Source: an uncultured Aquimarina sp. (GTDB lineage: Bacteria; Bacteroidota; Bacteroidia; Flavobacteriales; Flavobacteriaceae). Taken from it: DNA of 64,000 nt. A program made the translations under genes and the position numbers. The notes under the pieces were generated by a model. That model searched no databases and had not been told where the DNA came from. It saw nothing but the letters and a program-made list of their open reading frames with translations. The DNA is taken from NCBI GenBank assembly GCA_947496555.1, contig CANMDH010000004.1:62001-126000 (forward strand), read 5' to 3'. This document shows positions 8,238 to 17,458 of the stretch, piece after piece (the first letter of the stretch is position 1; every line of letters starts with the position of its first letter).

Positions 8238-9553
8238 TACTGTCTCAATTTCTCAATTTGGGTTACTACGTCACTATGAGTAACCGTATTTGTTGTAAAA
8301 TATTTTATAAGCTGTTTTTTTTCGCTTTCGGTAGCTTCAAATTGATTAAGGATATTCATTAGGTGCATTTTCATATGACCTTGTTGAATTCCTGTAGTAA
8401 TCAAAGAATTAATGGCAGCAAAATTCTGAGCAAGTCCAGCTACTGCTGTAATTTCCATTAATTTTTTGGCATTAGGTTTTCCTAGCAACTGCAATGCAAG
8501 TTTAACCAAGGGATGCAAATTTGTCAAACCACCAACGGTTCCCAGAGCGAGAGGTATTTCGATAGAAAAAGTAAAAATGTTGTTTTTTATTTCTGCATGA
8601 GTAAGGCTCGAATATTTTCCATTTCTTGAGGCGTATGCATGTGCACCGGCTTCAATAGCTCTAAAGTCATTTCCTGTTGCCAAAACAACAGCATCAATGC
8701 CGTTCATAATTCCTTTATTATGCGTAACAGCGCGGTAGGGTTCAATCTCGGCAATGTTGACTGCCCTTATAAACTTTTCAGCATATTGTCTTGCAGATAG
8801 TTCTGGAGTATTCGGTAATTCATTAATAGCACAGGATACTGAAGCTTTCACCAAACATTCGGGGACATAGTTAGAGAGAATACTCATAATAATCTCTATA
8901 TTCTTTTCTGTTTTGGTAAACTTGTCATATTCTTTTGCTTCAGAAACCAGTGTTTTTGCAAATTGTTCAAGACAAGAGTTGATAAAATTAGCACCCATGG
9001 CATCTGCTGTTTCGAAGGTACAGTGTAATTGGTAGTAATTATCAATTTCAGACGTCTTATCTCTTAACTCAATTTCTTTTACTCCTCCACCTCTTTTCTC
9101 CATGTTTTTAGTAATATGAGAAGTAGAAGAAATTAGTGTCGTCTTGATTTTGTCGAAGAAACGATTAAATTTTTCTGCATTACCTGTATACATAAAATGT
9201 ACTTGCCCAACTTTTATGGTCGAGAGTACCTTTGCGTTAAAACCACCTCGAGTTTGCCAGAACTTGGCGGCCTTACTTGCCGCCGCCACGACCGAACTTT
9301 CTTCGATAGTCATCGGTAGTGTATAACGTTTGCCATTGATCAAAAAATTAGGCGCTACCGAAAAAGGTAAATAGTAATTAGAGATCGTATTTTCTGTAAA
9401 TTCATCATGAAGGCGTTGTAACTGTTCATCAGAATTCCAATAAGTGATAAGGGTATCGGAAGCGGCTGCATCATTATCAAAATGATGTTCTGCCAACCAC
9501 TTAATTTTATCTTCTTTCGAGAGTTTAGAAAATCCAGAAACTACGGGAGCCAT
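8237..9553 (-). CDS. Hydroxymethylglutaryl-CoA reductase, class II
   Basis: A 438-residue HMG-CoA reductase, which makes mevalonate from HMG-CoA. Bacterial class II features are visible: the ENTISNYYLPFSVAPNFLING segment start near residue 55, DAMGANFINSCLE, the catalytic-lysine region HNKGIMNGIDAVVLATGND, the following AIEAGAHAYASR and the C-terminal histidine region GHMKMHL. No membrane anchor is present, as expected for class II. A Bacteroidota -7 element (TATCTTTG, 9579-9586) stands 26 bp before the start. The coupled GHMP kinase supports a biosynthetic mevalonate role rather than mevalonate degradation. Confidence 0.95.
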   Translation of the reverse strand: MAPVVSGFSKLSKEDKIKWLAEHHFDNDAAASDTLITYWNSDEQLQRLHDEFTENTISNYYLPFSVAPNFLINGKRYTLPMTIEESSVVAAASKAAKFWQTRGGFNAKVLSTIKVGQVHFMYTGNAEKFNRFFDKIKTTLISSTSHITKNMEKRGGGVKEIELRDKTSEIDNYYQLHCTFETADAMGANFINSCLEQFAKTLVSEAKEYDKFTKTEKNIEIIMSILSNYVPECLVKASVSCAINELPNTPELSARQYAEKFIRAVNIAEIEPYRAVTHNKGIMNGIDAVVLATGNDFRAIEAGAHAYASRNGKYSSLTHAEIKNNIFTFSIEIPLALGTVGGLTNLHPLVKLALQLLGKPNAKKLMEITAVAGLAQNFAAINSLITTGIQQGHMKMHLMNILNQFEATESEKKQLIKYFTTNTVTHSDVVTQIEKLRQ

Positions 9554-9578
9554 TATATTGTAATGTTATTAGTGCATT

Positions 9579-9586
9579 CAAAGATA
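9579..9586 (-). promoter_or_regulatory. Putative -7 promoter element of the HMG-CoA reductase gene
   Basis: The minus strand reads TATCTTTG here, an exact match to the Bacteroidota -7 consensus TAnnTTTG. It lies 26 bp upstream of the ATG at 9553. I see no strong -33 TTTG at the right distance, so confidence is moderate. Confidence 0.45.
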
Positions 9587-9792
9587 CTATTCTGTTTTGG
9601 GATATTCATAATTCTAATGTATTTGGTATAATATGAAGTTAACAAAAGCTGGTTCGTTAAAAGTTTGAATTTTAATAATATGTTAAAAAAAATGGAGTAT
9701 GAGGCTATGATTTTATTGTATTTAACAGCAATTATTGTATTTTTCACGGATTTTTTAGTATTCTTGGCGTTAACAATTTTTAAAATTATGAT

Positions 9793-11964
9793 ATGAAGAT
9801 TACAAAATTGTTTTTTGGAATTACACTTTTTATTGGGTTCACGATAGTGGCTCAAAACAAACCATTCACATTAGAAGAAATATGGAAAGGAGCACTTATA
9901 GCCAATGAATATAAATCTTTACATTCCTTGAATAATGGAACTCAATATTCGGTCTTAGAAACGGATAAACTTTCTGGAGCCTCCAATATTGAGGTTTATG
10001 ACTATAAAACCGGAGAAAAGGTGAAAACATTAGTAAGCTCTTCTTCTATAGATGGGTTAGATTCGTTCCAGGATTACACCTTTAGCGAAGATGAAACTCG
10101 AATTTTATTGTCTAGTGAGATAGAGCAAATATATCGCCGTTCCAAAAAGGGAATTTATCACATTTTTGATGTTCCTTCTCAAGGGGTATTTAAACTAAGT
10201 GATAAAAAAGTAGAATCGCCATTATTGTCTCCGGATGGAAATAAGGTTGCCTATGTTTTTAATAACAATCTTTACATGCTAAATTTTGTAACAGGACAAG
10301 AAATTCAACTTACGAGCGACGGTAAGAAAAATGAAATCATAAATGGAATTAATGATTGGGTATATGAAGAAGAATTTCTTTTTGTAAGGGCTTTTGAATG
10401 GAGCACCGATAGCAAAAAAATTGCTTTTGTAAGATTTGATGAAAGAGAAGTGCCAGAATTTTCGATGGATGTTTATGGTACCGGTCTTTATCAAAAACAA
10501 GAAGTGTTTAAATATCCAAAAGCCGGAGAGAAAAATGCAAAAGTCTCTTTATTCCTAGCTAATATCGAGGCAATGGCACTAGACGAAATAAAATTAGGCG
10601 ATTATAAAGATTTTTACATACCCAAAATTAGGTGGACTACGAATCCGGATATTTTAAGTGTTCAGGTACTTAATAGGCATCAAAATAATCTGGATCTGAT
10701 TTTTGTAGATGCCAAGACCAAAACACCAAAAGTGGTACTTAATGAAAAGGATGAAGCTTATGTTAGCACAACCGATAATCTTACTTTTTTGGATGATAAT
10801 AGTTTTATTTGGACCAGCGAAAAAGATGGATTTAATCATATCTATCATTACAAGGAAACTGGCGAGTTAATCAATCAGGTGACCAAGGGGTCTTGGGAAG
10901 TGACAGATTATTATGGTTACGATACCAAAAACAAAAAAATATTTTACCAAAGTGTAGAAAATTCGAGTATTAATCGTGATGTTTATTCAATTTCATTAGA
11001 TGGGAAGGACAAAAAGAGATTAAGTAAAAAGGATGGTGTTAATAAAGCAGAGTTTACTGCGGATTTTAGTTCGTATATCAATTCCTATTCTAATGTCAAA
11101 ACTCCCAACGAATATACATTGAATAATGCAACTACGGGAGAAGTAATTCGTGATATAAAAAATAATAAAGCTCTGGCAGATAAATTAGCCACTTATGATG
11201 TTCGTTATAAAGAGTTTTCTACTATAGATATAAATGGTGAAACACTCAATATGTGGATGATGAAACCAAAAGATTTTAGTCCCAAAAAGAAATATCCATT
11301 ACTAATGTTTCAATATTCTGGTCCCGGATCTCAATTTGTAAAAAATACGTGGAATAAAGAAAGGGATTATTGGCATATGTATTTGGCACAACAAGGCTAT
11401 ATTGTTGCGTGTGTAGATGGAAAAGGAACTGGTTATAAAGGTGCAAAATTTAAAAAAGCTACTCAAAATGACTTAGGGAATCTTGAAGTTCAGGATCAAA
11501 TTGCAGTTGCAAAGCAATTGGGTGCTCTGGATTATATAGACGCTTCAAGAATTGGGATTTGGGGATGGAGTTATGGAGGCTTTATGTCAAGTAATTGTTT
11601 GTTTAAAGGAGCAGATACCTTTAAAATGGCCATTGCAGTGGCTCCTGTAACAAGTTGGAGATTTTATGACACCATTTATACCGAACGATATTTGAAGACT
11701 CCACAGGAGAATGCCAAGGGATATGATGATAATTCACCTATTAATTTTGTTAATGGATTAAAAGGGAAATTCTTGCTGGTGCACGGTAGTGCAGATGATA
11801 ATGTGCATGTACAAAATACCATGCGATTGGCAGAGGCATTAATACAAGCCAATAAGGATTTTGATTGGGCAATTTATCCGGATAAAAATCACTCGGTTTC
11901 TGGCGGTAATACCAGATTACATTTATATACCAAAATGACAAACTTCATTAAAAATAACTTATAA
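9793..11964 (+). CDS. Secreted dipeptidyl peptidase IV-like S9 family peptidase
   Basis: A 723-residue S9B peptidase that should release N-terminal dipeptides, typically X-Pro, from peptides in the periplasm. Features in order: signal peptide (about residues 1-20, ending FTIVAQ), beta-propeller DPPIV N-domain with the substrate-amine motif YEEEF near residue 190, then the alpha/beta-hydrolase domain. The nucleophile is in GWSYGGF, the acid in GSADDNVHVQN and the histidine in NHSVSGG. The length is normal for the family. It is followed after 18 bp by two POT transporters, so released di- and tripeptides would be imported by its own operon partners. Confidence 0.95.
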   Translation: MKITKLFFGITLFIGFTIVAQNKPFTLEEIWKGALIANEYKSLHSLNNGTQYSVLETDKLSGASNIEVYDYKTGEKVKTLVSSSSIDGLDSFQDYTFSEDETRILLSSEIEQIYRRSKKGIYHIFDVPSQGVFKLSDKKVESPLLSPDGNKVAYVFNNNLYMLNFVTGQEIQLTSDGKKNEIINGINDWVYEEEFLFVRAFEWSTDSKKIAFVRFDEREVPEFSMDVYGTGLYQKQEVFKYPKAGEKNAKVSLFLANIEAMALDEIKLGDYKDFYIPKIRWTTNPDILSVQVLNRHQNNLDLIFVDAKTKTPKVVLNEKDEAYVSTTDNLTFLDDNSFIWTSEKDGFNHIYHYKETGELINQVTKGSWEVTDYYGYDTKNKKIFYQSVENSSINRDVYSISLDGKDKKRLSKKDGVNKAEFTADFSSYINSYSNVKTPNEYTLNNATTGEVIRDIKNNKALADKLATYDVRYKEFSTIDINGETLNMWMMKPKDFSPKKKYPLLMFQYSGPGSQFVKNTWNKERDYWHMYLAQQGYIVACVDGKGTGYKGAKFKKATQNDLGNLEVQDQIAVAKQLGALDYIDASRIGIWGWSYGGFMSSNCLFKGADTFKMAIAVAPVTSWRFYDTIYTERYLKTPQENAKGYDDNSPINFVNGLKGKFLLVHGSADDNVHVQNTMRLAEALIQANKDFDWAIYPDKNHSVSGGNTRLHLYTKMTNFIKNNL

Positions 11965-11982
11965 ATTAATTAAACTAACATA

Positions 11983-13377
11983 ATGGCAAATACAGTTAAA
12001 GCGGCTCATCAAAAAGAGCTTTTTGGACACCCGGTAGGATTATATATATTATTTTTTACAGAGATGTGGGAACGATTTTCCTACTACGGAATGCGTGCAA
12101 TTTTTGTGTTGTACCTTACTGCAAAGACCATGGATGAAAATGCTGGTTTAGGTTGGTCATCTGGAGAGGCTTTGGCTCTTTATGGTTGGTATACCATGTT
12201 GGTTTATGTAGCATCAATACCCGGAGGATGGATTGCGGATAAATTTCTTGGACAAAAGAAATCAGTCTTGGTTGGAGGGATTTTGTTGGTTGCCGGACAC
12301 AGTATTTTAGCTGTAGAGCAGATGTGGGCTTGGTATTCTGGACTTGGTTTAATTATTGCTGGAGTAGGAATGTTAAAACCTAATATTTCAACAATGGTTG
12401 GAGGCTTGTATAAACAGGGTGATATTCGTAGAGATAAGGGATTTACGATTTTCTATATCGGAATTAATCTAGGAGCATTTTTATCCAGTTTAATAGTGGG
12501 GTATGTTGGTGAAGTACACGGGTGGCATTATGGTTTTGGACTTGCTGGGATCGGAATGGCTCTAGGATTATTACAATATCTTTTGGGTCAAAAATATCTG
12601 GAAAATGTTGGAAATTTCTTAGGGGCATCTGAGAAAAAAGAAGATAAAGATGCAATGAAAAGGCCGCTAACTAAGATTGAAAAAGATAGAATAGTGGTCC
12701 TTCTGATTTCATTCTTATTGGTAATTGTTTTCTGGGGAGCTTTTGAGCAAGCTGGCGGATTAATGAATATCTATGCCAAAGAAAAAACAAACAGAATGTT
12801 GATGGGTTGGGAAGTTCCGGCTTCTTGGTTCCAATCTTTAAATGCCATGTTTATTATTTTCTTGGGAACTTCAGTGGCTTGGTATTGGGCCCATCGAAAG
12901 CTGAAGGGTAAAGTTGCAGGTTCCTTATTTAAAATGATTATCGGTTTAATTATTATGGGTACAGGTTTCTTTTTTATGACTGCTGCATCAATGGAGTTCA
13001 ACTCAAATGGTTCATCAGCAATGTACTGGCTTGTTTTGGCTTATCTTTTTCATACCATAGGAGAGCTTTGTATTTCTCCAGTCGCATTATCTTTTATAAC
13101 AAAATTGGCTCCTGTAAAATATGGAGCACTAATGATGGGAGTATATTTTGCGATGACTGGATTAGGAAATAAACTTGCAGGATTGCTGGGAGAATCTGCA
13201 GAAAGTTTAGGAGAATTTACCATTTTTACCGGGATTGCCGTTTTCTGCGTAATTTTTGGGTTATTAGTAATGATATTCAGAAAGAAATTGGAAATACTTA
13301 CTCATGGGGTTGAAGACAAAGAAGGTACTATTCATGAGGAGGCAGAAGGTTTCGAATTAGCAGACGCTGCTGAATAA
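11983..13377 (+). CDS. POT family proton-dependent oligopeptide transporter (copy 1)
   Basis: A 464-residue major-facilitator protein of the POT/PTR2 family that imports di- and tripeptides with protons. The hallmark ExxER motif is in FTEMWERFSYYGMRAIF near residues 25-41, and the second family segment FTIFYIGINLGAFLSSLIVG is near residue 153. A second ExxxQ-type motif, FEQAGG, is in the middle of the protein. It lies between the DPP-IV-like peptidase and a second POT gene, in one plus-strand operon. Confidence 0.94.
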   Translation: MANTVKAAHQKELFGHPVGLYILFFTEMWERFSYYGMRAIFVLYLTAKTMDENAGLGWSSGEALALYGWYTMLVYVASIPGGWIADKFLGQKKSVLVGGILLVAGHSILAVEQMWAWYSGLGLIIAGVGMLKPNISTMVGGLYKQGDIRRDKGFTIFYIGINLGAFLSSLIVGYVGEVHGWHYGFGLAGIGMALGLLQYLLGQKYLENVGNFLGASEKKEDKDAMKRPLTKIEKDRIVVLLISFLLVIVFWGAFEQAGGLMNIYAKEKTNRMLMGWEVPASWFQSLNAMFIIFLGTSVAWYWAHRKLKGKVAGSLFKMIIGLIIMGTGFFFMTAASMEFNSNGSSAMYWLVLAYLFHTIGELCISPVALSFITKLAPVKYGALMMGVYFAMTGLGNKLAGLLGESAESLGEFTIFTGIAVFCVIFGLLVMIFRKKLEILTHGVEDKEGTIHEEAEGFELADAAE

Positions 13378-13391
13378 TCGGATATAGTTTT

Positions 13392-14948
13392 ATGAGTACT
13401 ACAACAAGCGAAGCTAATGCATTTAGTCTTTTAGGACATAAACCCGCATTATTTGTGCTGTTTTTTACAGAGATGTGGGAGCGTTTCTCTTATTATGGAA
13501 TGCGTGCAATTTTTGTATTGTTTCTAACCTCTACATTTGCAGAAGGAGGTTGGGAATGGTCTAATGAAAAAGCACTGGCACTTTTAGGAACGTATACTTC
13601 TCTAGTATATGTTACTCCGGTTATAGGTGGTTGGATTGCCGATAAATTTATGGGGTATCAAAAGGCCATTGCGCTTGGCGCTTTGGTTATGACTTTGGGG
13701 CATGCATCTATGGCATTAGACACAGAAACAACACTCTACATGGGAGTTGGTCTTTTGATTATAGGGAATGGTTTGTTTAAACCAAATATTACATCGATTA
13801 TAAGTGGCCTTTATGATAAATTCCCAGAACGAAAAGACGGTGCATTTACGATCTTTTATATGGGAGTAAATTCTGGTGGGTTTATAGGTGTGCTGCTTTG
13901 TGGTTTTCTTGGTGAGAATTTAAGTTGGGCATGGGGCTTTGGTCTGGCCGGGATTTTTATGATGCTAGGAATGTTACAATTTTGGTTTGCAAGAGGTATT
14001 TTTGGAAAAATAGGACTACAACCCTCTAAAAAAGTTGATTTATCAGATGCTATAGATAATATTGCTGGTGATGAGGTAGAAGAAAAAGTTCCTGCTTATA
14101 TTCAAAGAGATCGTTATATTGTAGTCGGAGTTTTGGCATTCTTTGTAGTTTTCTTCTGGGCTGCTTTTGAACAAGCTAGTGGATCTATGACAATTTTTGC
14201 TAATAACTTTACGCAAAGGGTACTTAGCGGTAATTCTGCTCTAATTTTTAAAATAGTAGATACCTTAATAACTGTGGTTCCTTTAGGGATTATTACCTGG
14301 GTCTTATTTAAGTTATTTCAACAAACATTTAAAAAGATCTCATTGTCTAATATCGTTTTAGGAATTAGTTTTTTAAGTATTTGGGGGATTGCCATATGGA
14401 AACTGTATGTATACCTCCCTCAAGATAGACCAGAGATACCAGCTTCTTGGTTTCTGATCTTAAATTCATTGTTTATAATTACACTTGCACCACTATTTTC
14501 TAAATGGTGGGAAAGTAAATACAACCCTGCTGCTACGGTCAAATTTGCCTTAGGGATGATACTTTTAGGAATAGGTTTTGGTATGTTGGCCTGGGGTTCT
14601 GCTACTATACCACAAGGAGCTAAAACGGCATCGGTAAGTCTTGTATGGTTAGTAATTGCATATTTATTGCATACTATGGGTGAATTATGTCTATCTCCGG
14701 TTGGATTGTCGTATGTATCCAAATTAGTTCCTGCAAAAAAAATAGGATTGATGTTTGGAGTATGGTATTTGGCTATTGCCTTGGGTAATAAATTAGCAGG
14801 TTTGGTAGGAAGTTACATAGATGTAATTGTCGATAAATACTCAATGTCTGCATTCTTTTTGATTTTTACTATTATTCCGGCGGTAGTTGGAGTAATATTG
14901 ATTTTAATTACTCCAAAAATGAAGAAAATGATGCATGGAGTGCATTAA
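13392..14948 (+). CDS. POT family proton-dependent oligopeptide transporter (copy 2)
   Basis: A 518-residue POT transporter, homologous to the gene 14 bp upstream but longer. It repeats FTEMWERFSYYGMRAIFV near the N-terminus and FTIFYMGVNSGGFIGVLLCG near residue 152. The extra length lies mainly in the middle, where additional hydrophobic segments appear (about residues 290-340). The paralogues have diverged clearly, so they probably differ in substrate range or expression rather than being a recent duplication. Confidence 0.94.
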   Translation: MSTTTSEANAFSLLGHKPALFVLFFTEMWERFSYYGMRAIFVLFLTSTFAEGGWEWSNEKALALLGTYTSLVYVTPVIGGWIADKFMGYQKAIALGALVMTLGHASMALDTETTLYMGVGLLIIGNGLFKPNITSIISGLYDKFPERKDGAFTIFYMGVNSGGFIGVLLCGFLGENLSWAWGFGLAGIFMMLGMLQFWFARGIFGKIGLQPSKKVDLSDAIDNIAGDEVEEKVPAYIQRDRYIVVGVLAFFVVFFWAAFEQASGSMTIFANNFTQRVLSGNSALIFKIVDTLITVVPLGIITWVLFKLFQQTFKKISLSNIVLGISFLSIWGIAIWKLYVYLPQDRPEIPASWFLILNSLFIITLAPLFSKWWESKYNPAATVKFALGMILLGIGFGMLAWGSATIPQGAKTASVSLVWLVIAYLLHTMGELCLSPVGLSYVSKLVPAKKIGLMFGVWYLAIALGNKLAGLVGSYIDVIVDKYSMSAFFLIFTIIPAVVGVILILITPKMKKMMHGVH

Positions 14949-15042
14949 CTAAAATAATATACAACTTCAATCGTTTCCCAAAGACAAGCGAAGTTTTTAA
15001 GTAAGGAACAGTTTTTGTTTCCCACATATAAAAAAAACTAAA

Positions 15043-15585
15043 ATGATGAAATACCTACTTTCAATTTTTGCATTTCTATTGTGCTTTGTAGCCCAGGCAC
15101 AGGAAATTAACTGGATGTCTTTTAATGAAGCTTTGGAAGCTCAAAAAAAGGAGCCAAAAAAGATTTTCATGGATGTCTATACCGATTGGTGTGGACCCTG
15201 TAAACTTCTTGATAAAAGAACCTTTCATAACAAAGATGTAGTGAGTTATGTAAATAAGCATTTTTATGCAGTAAAATTTAACGGAGAAGGTACCGAAGAG
15301 ATTCGCTATAATAATTTTACGTATACTAATCCTAATTACAACCCAAGCAGAAAAGGAAGAAACAGCCAACATTTTTTTGCTAATGCTTTAAAAATAACCG
15401 GATATCCTAGTATGGTGTTTTTTGATGAAAATGGAAAATTGATTGCTCCGGTAGTTGGGTTTAAAACTCCTCAGCAGCTCGAAATCTATTTGAAGATGAT
15501 TCATAAGGACGATTATAAAAAATTAACCACCGCAGCTGCCTGGCAGAAATATGAAAAATCATTTGTGGGTACATTTTCTAATTAA
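15043..15585 (+). CDS. Secreted thioredoxin-like protein
   Basis: A 180-residue protein with a signal peptide (about 1-19, ending VAQAQ) and a thioredoxin fold with active site DWCGPCK near residue 48. The cis-proline strand is in ITGYPSMVFFDENGK. It acts outside the cytoplasm, probably as a thiol reductase or disulfide-handling protein. It is 94 bp after the second POT gene and is followed by a strong terminator at 15675-15710, so it may be the last gene of the peptidase-transporter transcript. Its substrate is not evident. Confidence 0.87.
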   Translation: MMKYLLSIFAFLLCFVAQAQEINWMSFNEALEAQKKEPKKIFMDVYTDWCGPCKLLDKRTFHNKDVVSYVNKHFYAVKFNGEGTEEIRYNNFTYTNPNYNPSRKGRNSQHFFANALKITGYPSMVFFDENGKLIAPVVGFKTPQQLEIYLKMIHKDDYKKLTTAAAWQKYEKSFVGTFSN

Positions 15586-15674
15586 TGAAAAATAATTTCT
15601 AATCAATAACAAGCAATTACAAAAGACCATGTTCTATAGCAAATAGATAGATGCTCTAACTACAAAAAACACTG

Positions 15675-15710
15675 ATCCCTTTTCTCTATATGACGAAAAG
15701 GGATTTTTTA
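15675..15710 (+). terminator. Rho-independent terminator after the thioredoxin-like gene
   Basis: A perfect 10-bp stem, ATCCCTTTTC at 15675-15684 with GAAAAGGGAT at 15695-15704, has a 10-nt loop and runs into a T tract (15703-15709). It closes the DPP-IV/POT/thioredoxin block. Confidence 0.88.
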
Positions 15711-15787
15711 TTTGCATTTACGAAGCCTTTATATTACTCACATTTATTTAGTATCTTCAAACCACACAATTTAGAACCATCTTAATT

Positions 15788-17233
15788 ATGATACGAGCAG
15801 GCGTACTTGTTTTTGGGTTATTGTTTTTTTCGTTTCTCAGTGCCCAAGAAAAACCAGAAATTAGTGCAAATAAGAAATCGGTTATCGATGCGGTAAAGAA
15901 GCAGGAGAAAAAAATGATTGCTATGAGTGATCAGATTTGGGCCCTAGCCGAGATAGCTTTTGAAGAAAAACAATCGGCAAAAATTTTGGCAGATTATGCA
16001 GAGTCGCAAGGATTTACTGTTGAAAGAGGTGTTGCAGAAATGCCAACAGCCTTTGTTGCTAGTTATGGTACCGGTAAACCAGTAATCGGTATTTTAGGCG
16101 AATTTGATGCCTTGCCGGGAATCTCTCAAAAAGCACAACCAACCAAAGAACCTTTAAAACAAGGAGCAGGAGGACATGGCTGTGGGCATAATTTATTTGG
16201 TGTGGCAAGTTTATCGGCTGCGGTAGCTATTAAAGACCTTATCGCCCAGGGGAAGTTAAAAGGAACCGTAAAGTTTTATGGTACTCCTGCCGAAGAAAAG
16301 TTTTTTGGGAAACTATTCATGGCTCGTAAAGGATTATTTAACGACCTGGATGTTTGCCTGGATTGGCATCCTGGTGCCAAAACTGAAGCAGATGTGCAAA
16401 GTTCTCTGGCATTAGTGGATTTTATAGTAGAGTTTAATGGTCAGGCAGCACATGCATCTGCAGATCCATGGAATGGACGAAGTGCCTCGGATGCTTTAGA
16501 ACTATATACTACTGGGATTAATTACCTTAGAGAACATATCAAACCAACGGTTCGTATTCATTATCATATTCAACAAGCGGGAGATGTAGTGAACGTTGTA
16601 CCCGATTATTCTAAGATATGGGTACGGGTACGGGATACCAAACGTGAGGGAATGGAAGAAGTGTGGAAACGTGTCGAAAAAATGGCAGAGGGAGCAGCCA
16701 TTATGGCCAACGTGGATTATAAAATTAGTTTGGTATCAGGACTTCACGAAATTTTGGTAAACAGAGCAGGAGGAGCAGCAATGCAAAAAAATCTTGAGTA
16801 TTTAGGAGAAATTAAATATACTGAGGAAGAAACCACTTTTGCGCATGGGATACAAGAAGCAACTGGTAAACCCAAAAAAGGAATGGATGCCAAAATAAAT
16901 CCCCTTGAAGAAACCAAAGAACATCCAGGAGGTGGATCGACCGATGTTGGTGATGTGAGTTGGTTGGTTCCTGTGGTTCGTTTGGGAGTTACCACGGCAC
17001 CCAAAGATACACCTTGGCACTCATGGGCAGTAGTAGCCTGTGGTGGGATGTCGATCGGTCATAAAGGAATGATGCAAGCCTCAAAAGCATTGGCAATGAC
17101 TATGGTTGATATGTATGATAACAAAGAACTTGTAGAAAAAGTAAAGACAGAATTCAAAGAGCGAAAAGGGGACTATCAATACAAAGCAATTTTACCAGAA
17201 GGCCCGCCACCAATTCCGGTAGGATCTAATTGA
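15788..17233 (+). CDS. Secreted M20 family amidohydrolase (AbgB-like)
   Basis: A 481-residue zinc-dependent amidohydrolase. It has a signal peptide (about 1-20, ending SFLSAQ), the metal-binding GGHGCGHNLFG segment near residue 127, a catalytic-glutamate segment TPAEEKFFGK and a dimerisation domain in the middle (VDFIVEFNGQAAHASADPW). The architecture matches the AbgB/p-aminobenzoyl-glutamate hydrolase group of M20D rather than M20A peptidases. The signal peptide is the odd point, because AbgB itself is cytoplasmic; a periplasmic role on N-acylated amino acids is possible. The substrate is not deducible. Confidence 0.88.
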   Translation: MIRAGVLVFGLLFFSFLSAQEKPEISANKKSVIDAVKKQEKKMIAMSDQIWALAEIAFEEKQSAKILADYAESQGFTVERGVAEMPTAFVASYGTGKPVIGILGEFDALPGISQKAQPTKEPLKQGAGGHGCGHNLFGVASLSAAVAIKDLIAQGKLKGTVKFYGTPAEEKFFGKLFMARKGLFNDLDVCLDWHPGAKTEADVQSSLALVDFIVEFNGQAAHASADPWNGRSASDALELYTTGINYLREHIKPTVRIHYHIQQAGDVVNVVPDYSKIWVRVRDTKREGMEEVWKRVEKMAEGAAIMANVDYKISLVSGLHEILVNRAGGAAMQKNLEYLGEIKYTEEETTFAHGIQEATGKPKKGMDAKINPLEETKEHPGGGSTDVGDVSWLVPVVRLGVTTAPKDTPWHSWAVVACGGMSIGHKGMMQASKALAMTMVDMYDNKELVEKVKTEFKERKGDYQYKAILPEGPPPIPVGSN

Positions 17234-17387
17234 TTGTATGTCATTTGGTTGGTTTCTGTAATCTATATTCAGAAGAGAAATAAGGAGAATTAAAAAATAT
17301 TAAAGGAACATACAATTAATTGATTGTGTTTGCGTTACCATATACGTAAACCTAAAAATACCCAAATTTGATAAAAAAAAGATGTAA

Positions 17388-17420
17388 TTGTGCATTTCAA
17401 AGGATTTTTTGTTACTTTTG
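17388..17420 (+). promoter_or_regulatory. Putative Bacteroidota-type promoter of the serine hydrolase gene
   Basis: TTG at 17388-17390 and TACTTTTG at 17413-17420 match the -33 (TTG) and -7 (TAnnTTTG) elements with a 22-nt spacer, slightly long. The element lies 38 bp upstream of the ATG at 17459. Confidence 0.5.
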
Positions 17421-17458
17421 TCGATGTTTTTAATCTTTTTTGTATCTGAAACCTACTT

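Noticed and set aside
9553-9855. 100-codon minus-strand open frame between HMG-CoA reductase and the DPP-IV-like gene
   Set aside because: Composition is Lys/Asn/Ile-rich as expected by chance, it overlaps the start of the peptidase gene, and it fills the promoter region of two divergent genes.
14949-15042. Terminator between the second POT gene and the thioredoxin-like gene
   Set aside because: A 6-bp AACTTC/GAAGTT pair before a T run is visible, but the loop is about 20 nt and the stem weak; a continuing transcript is more likely.
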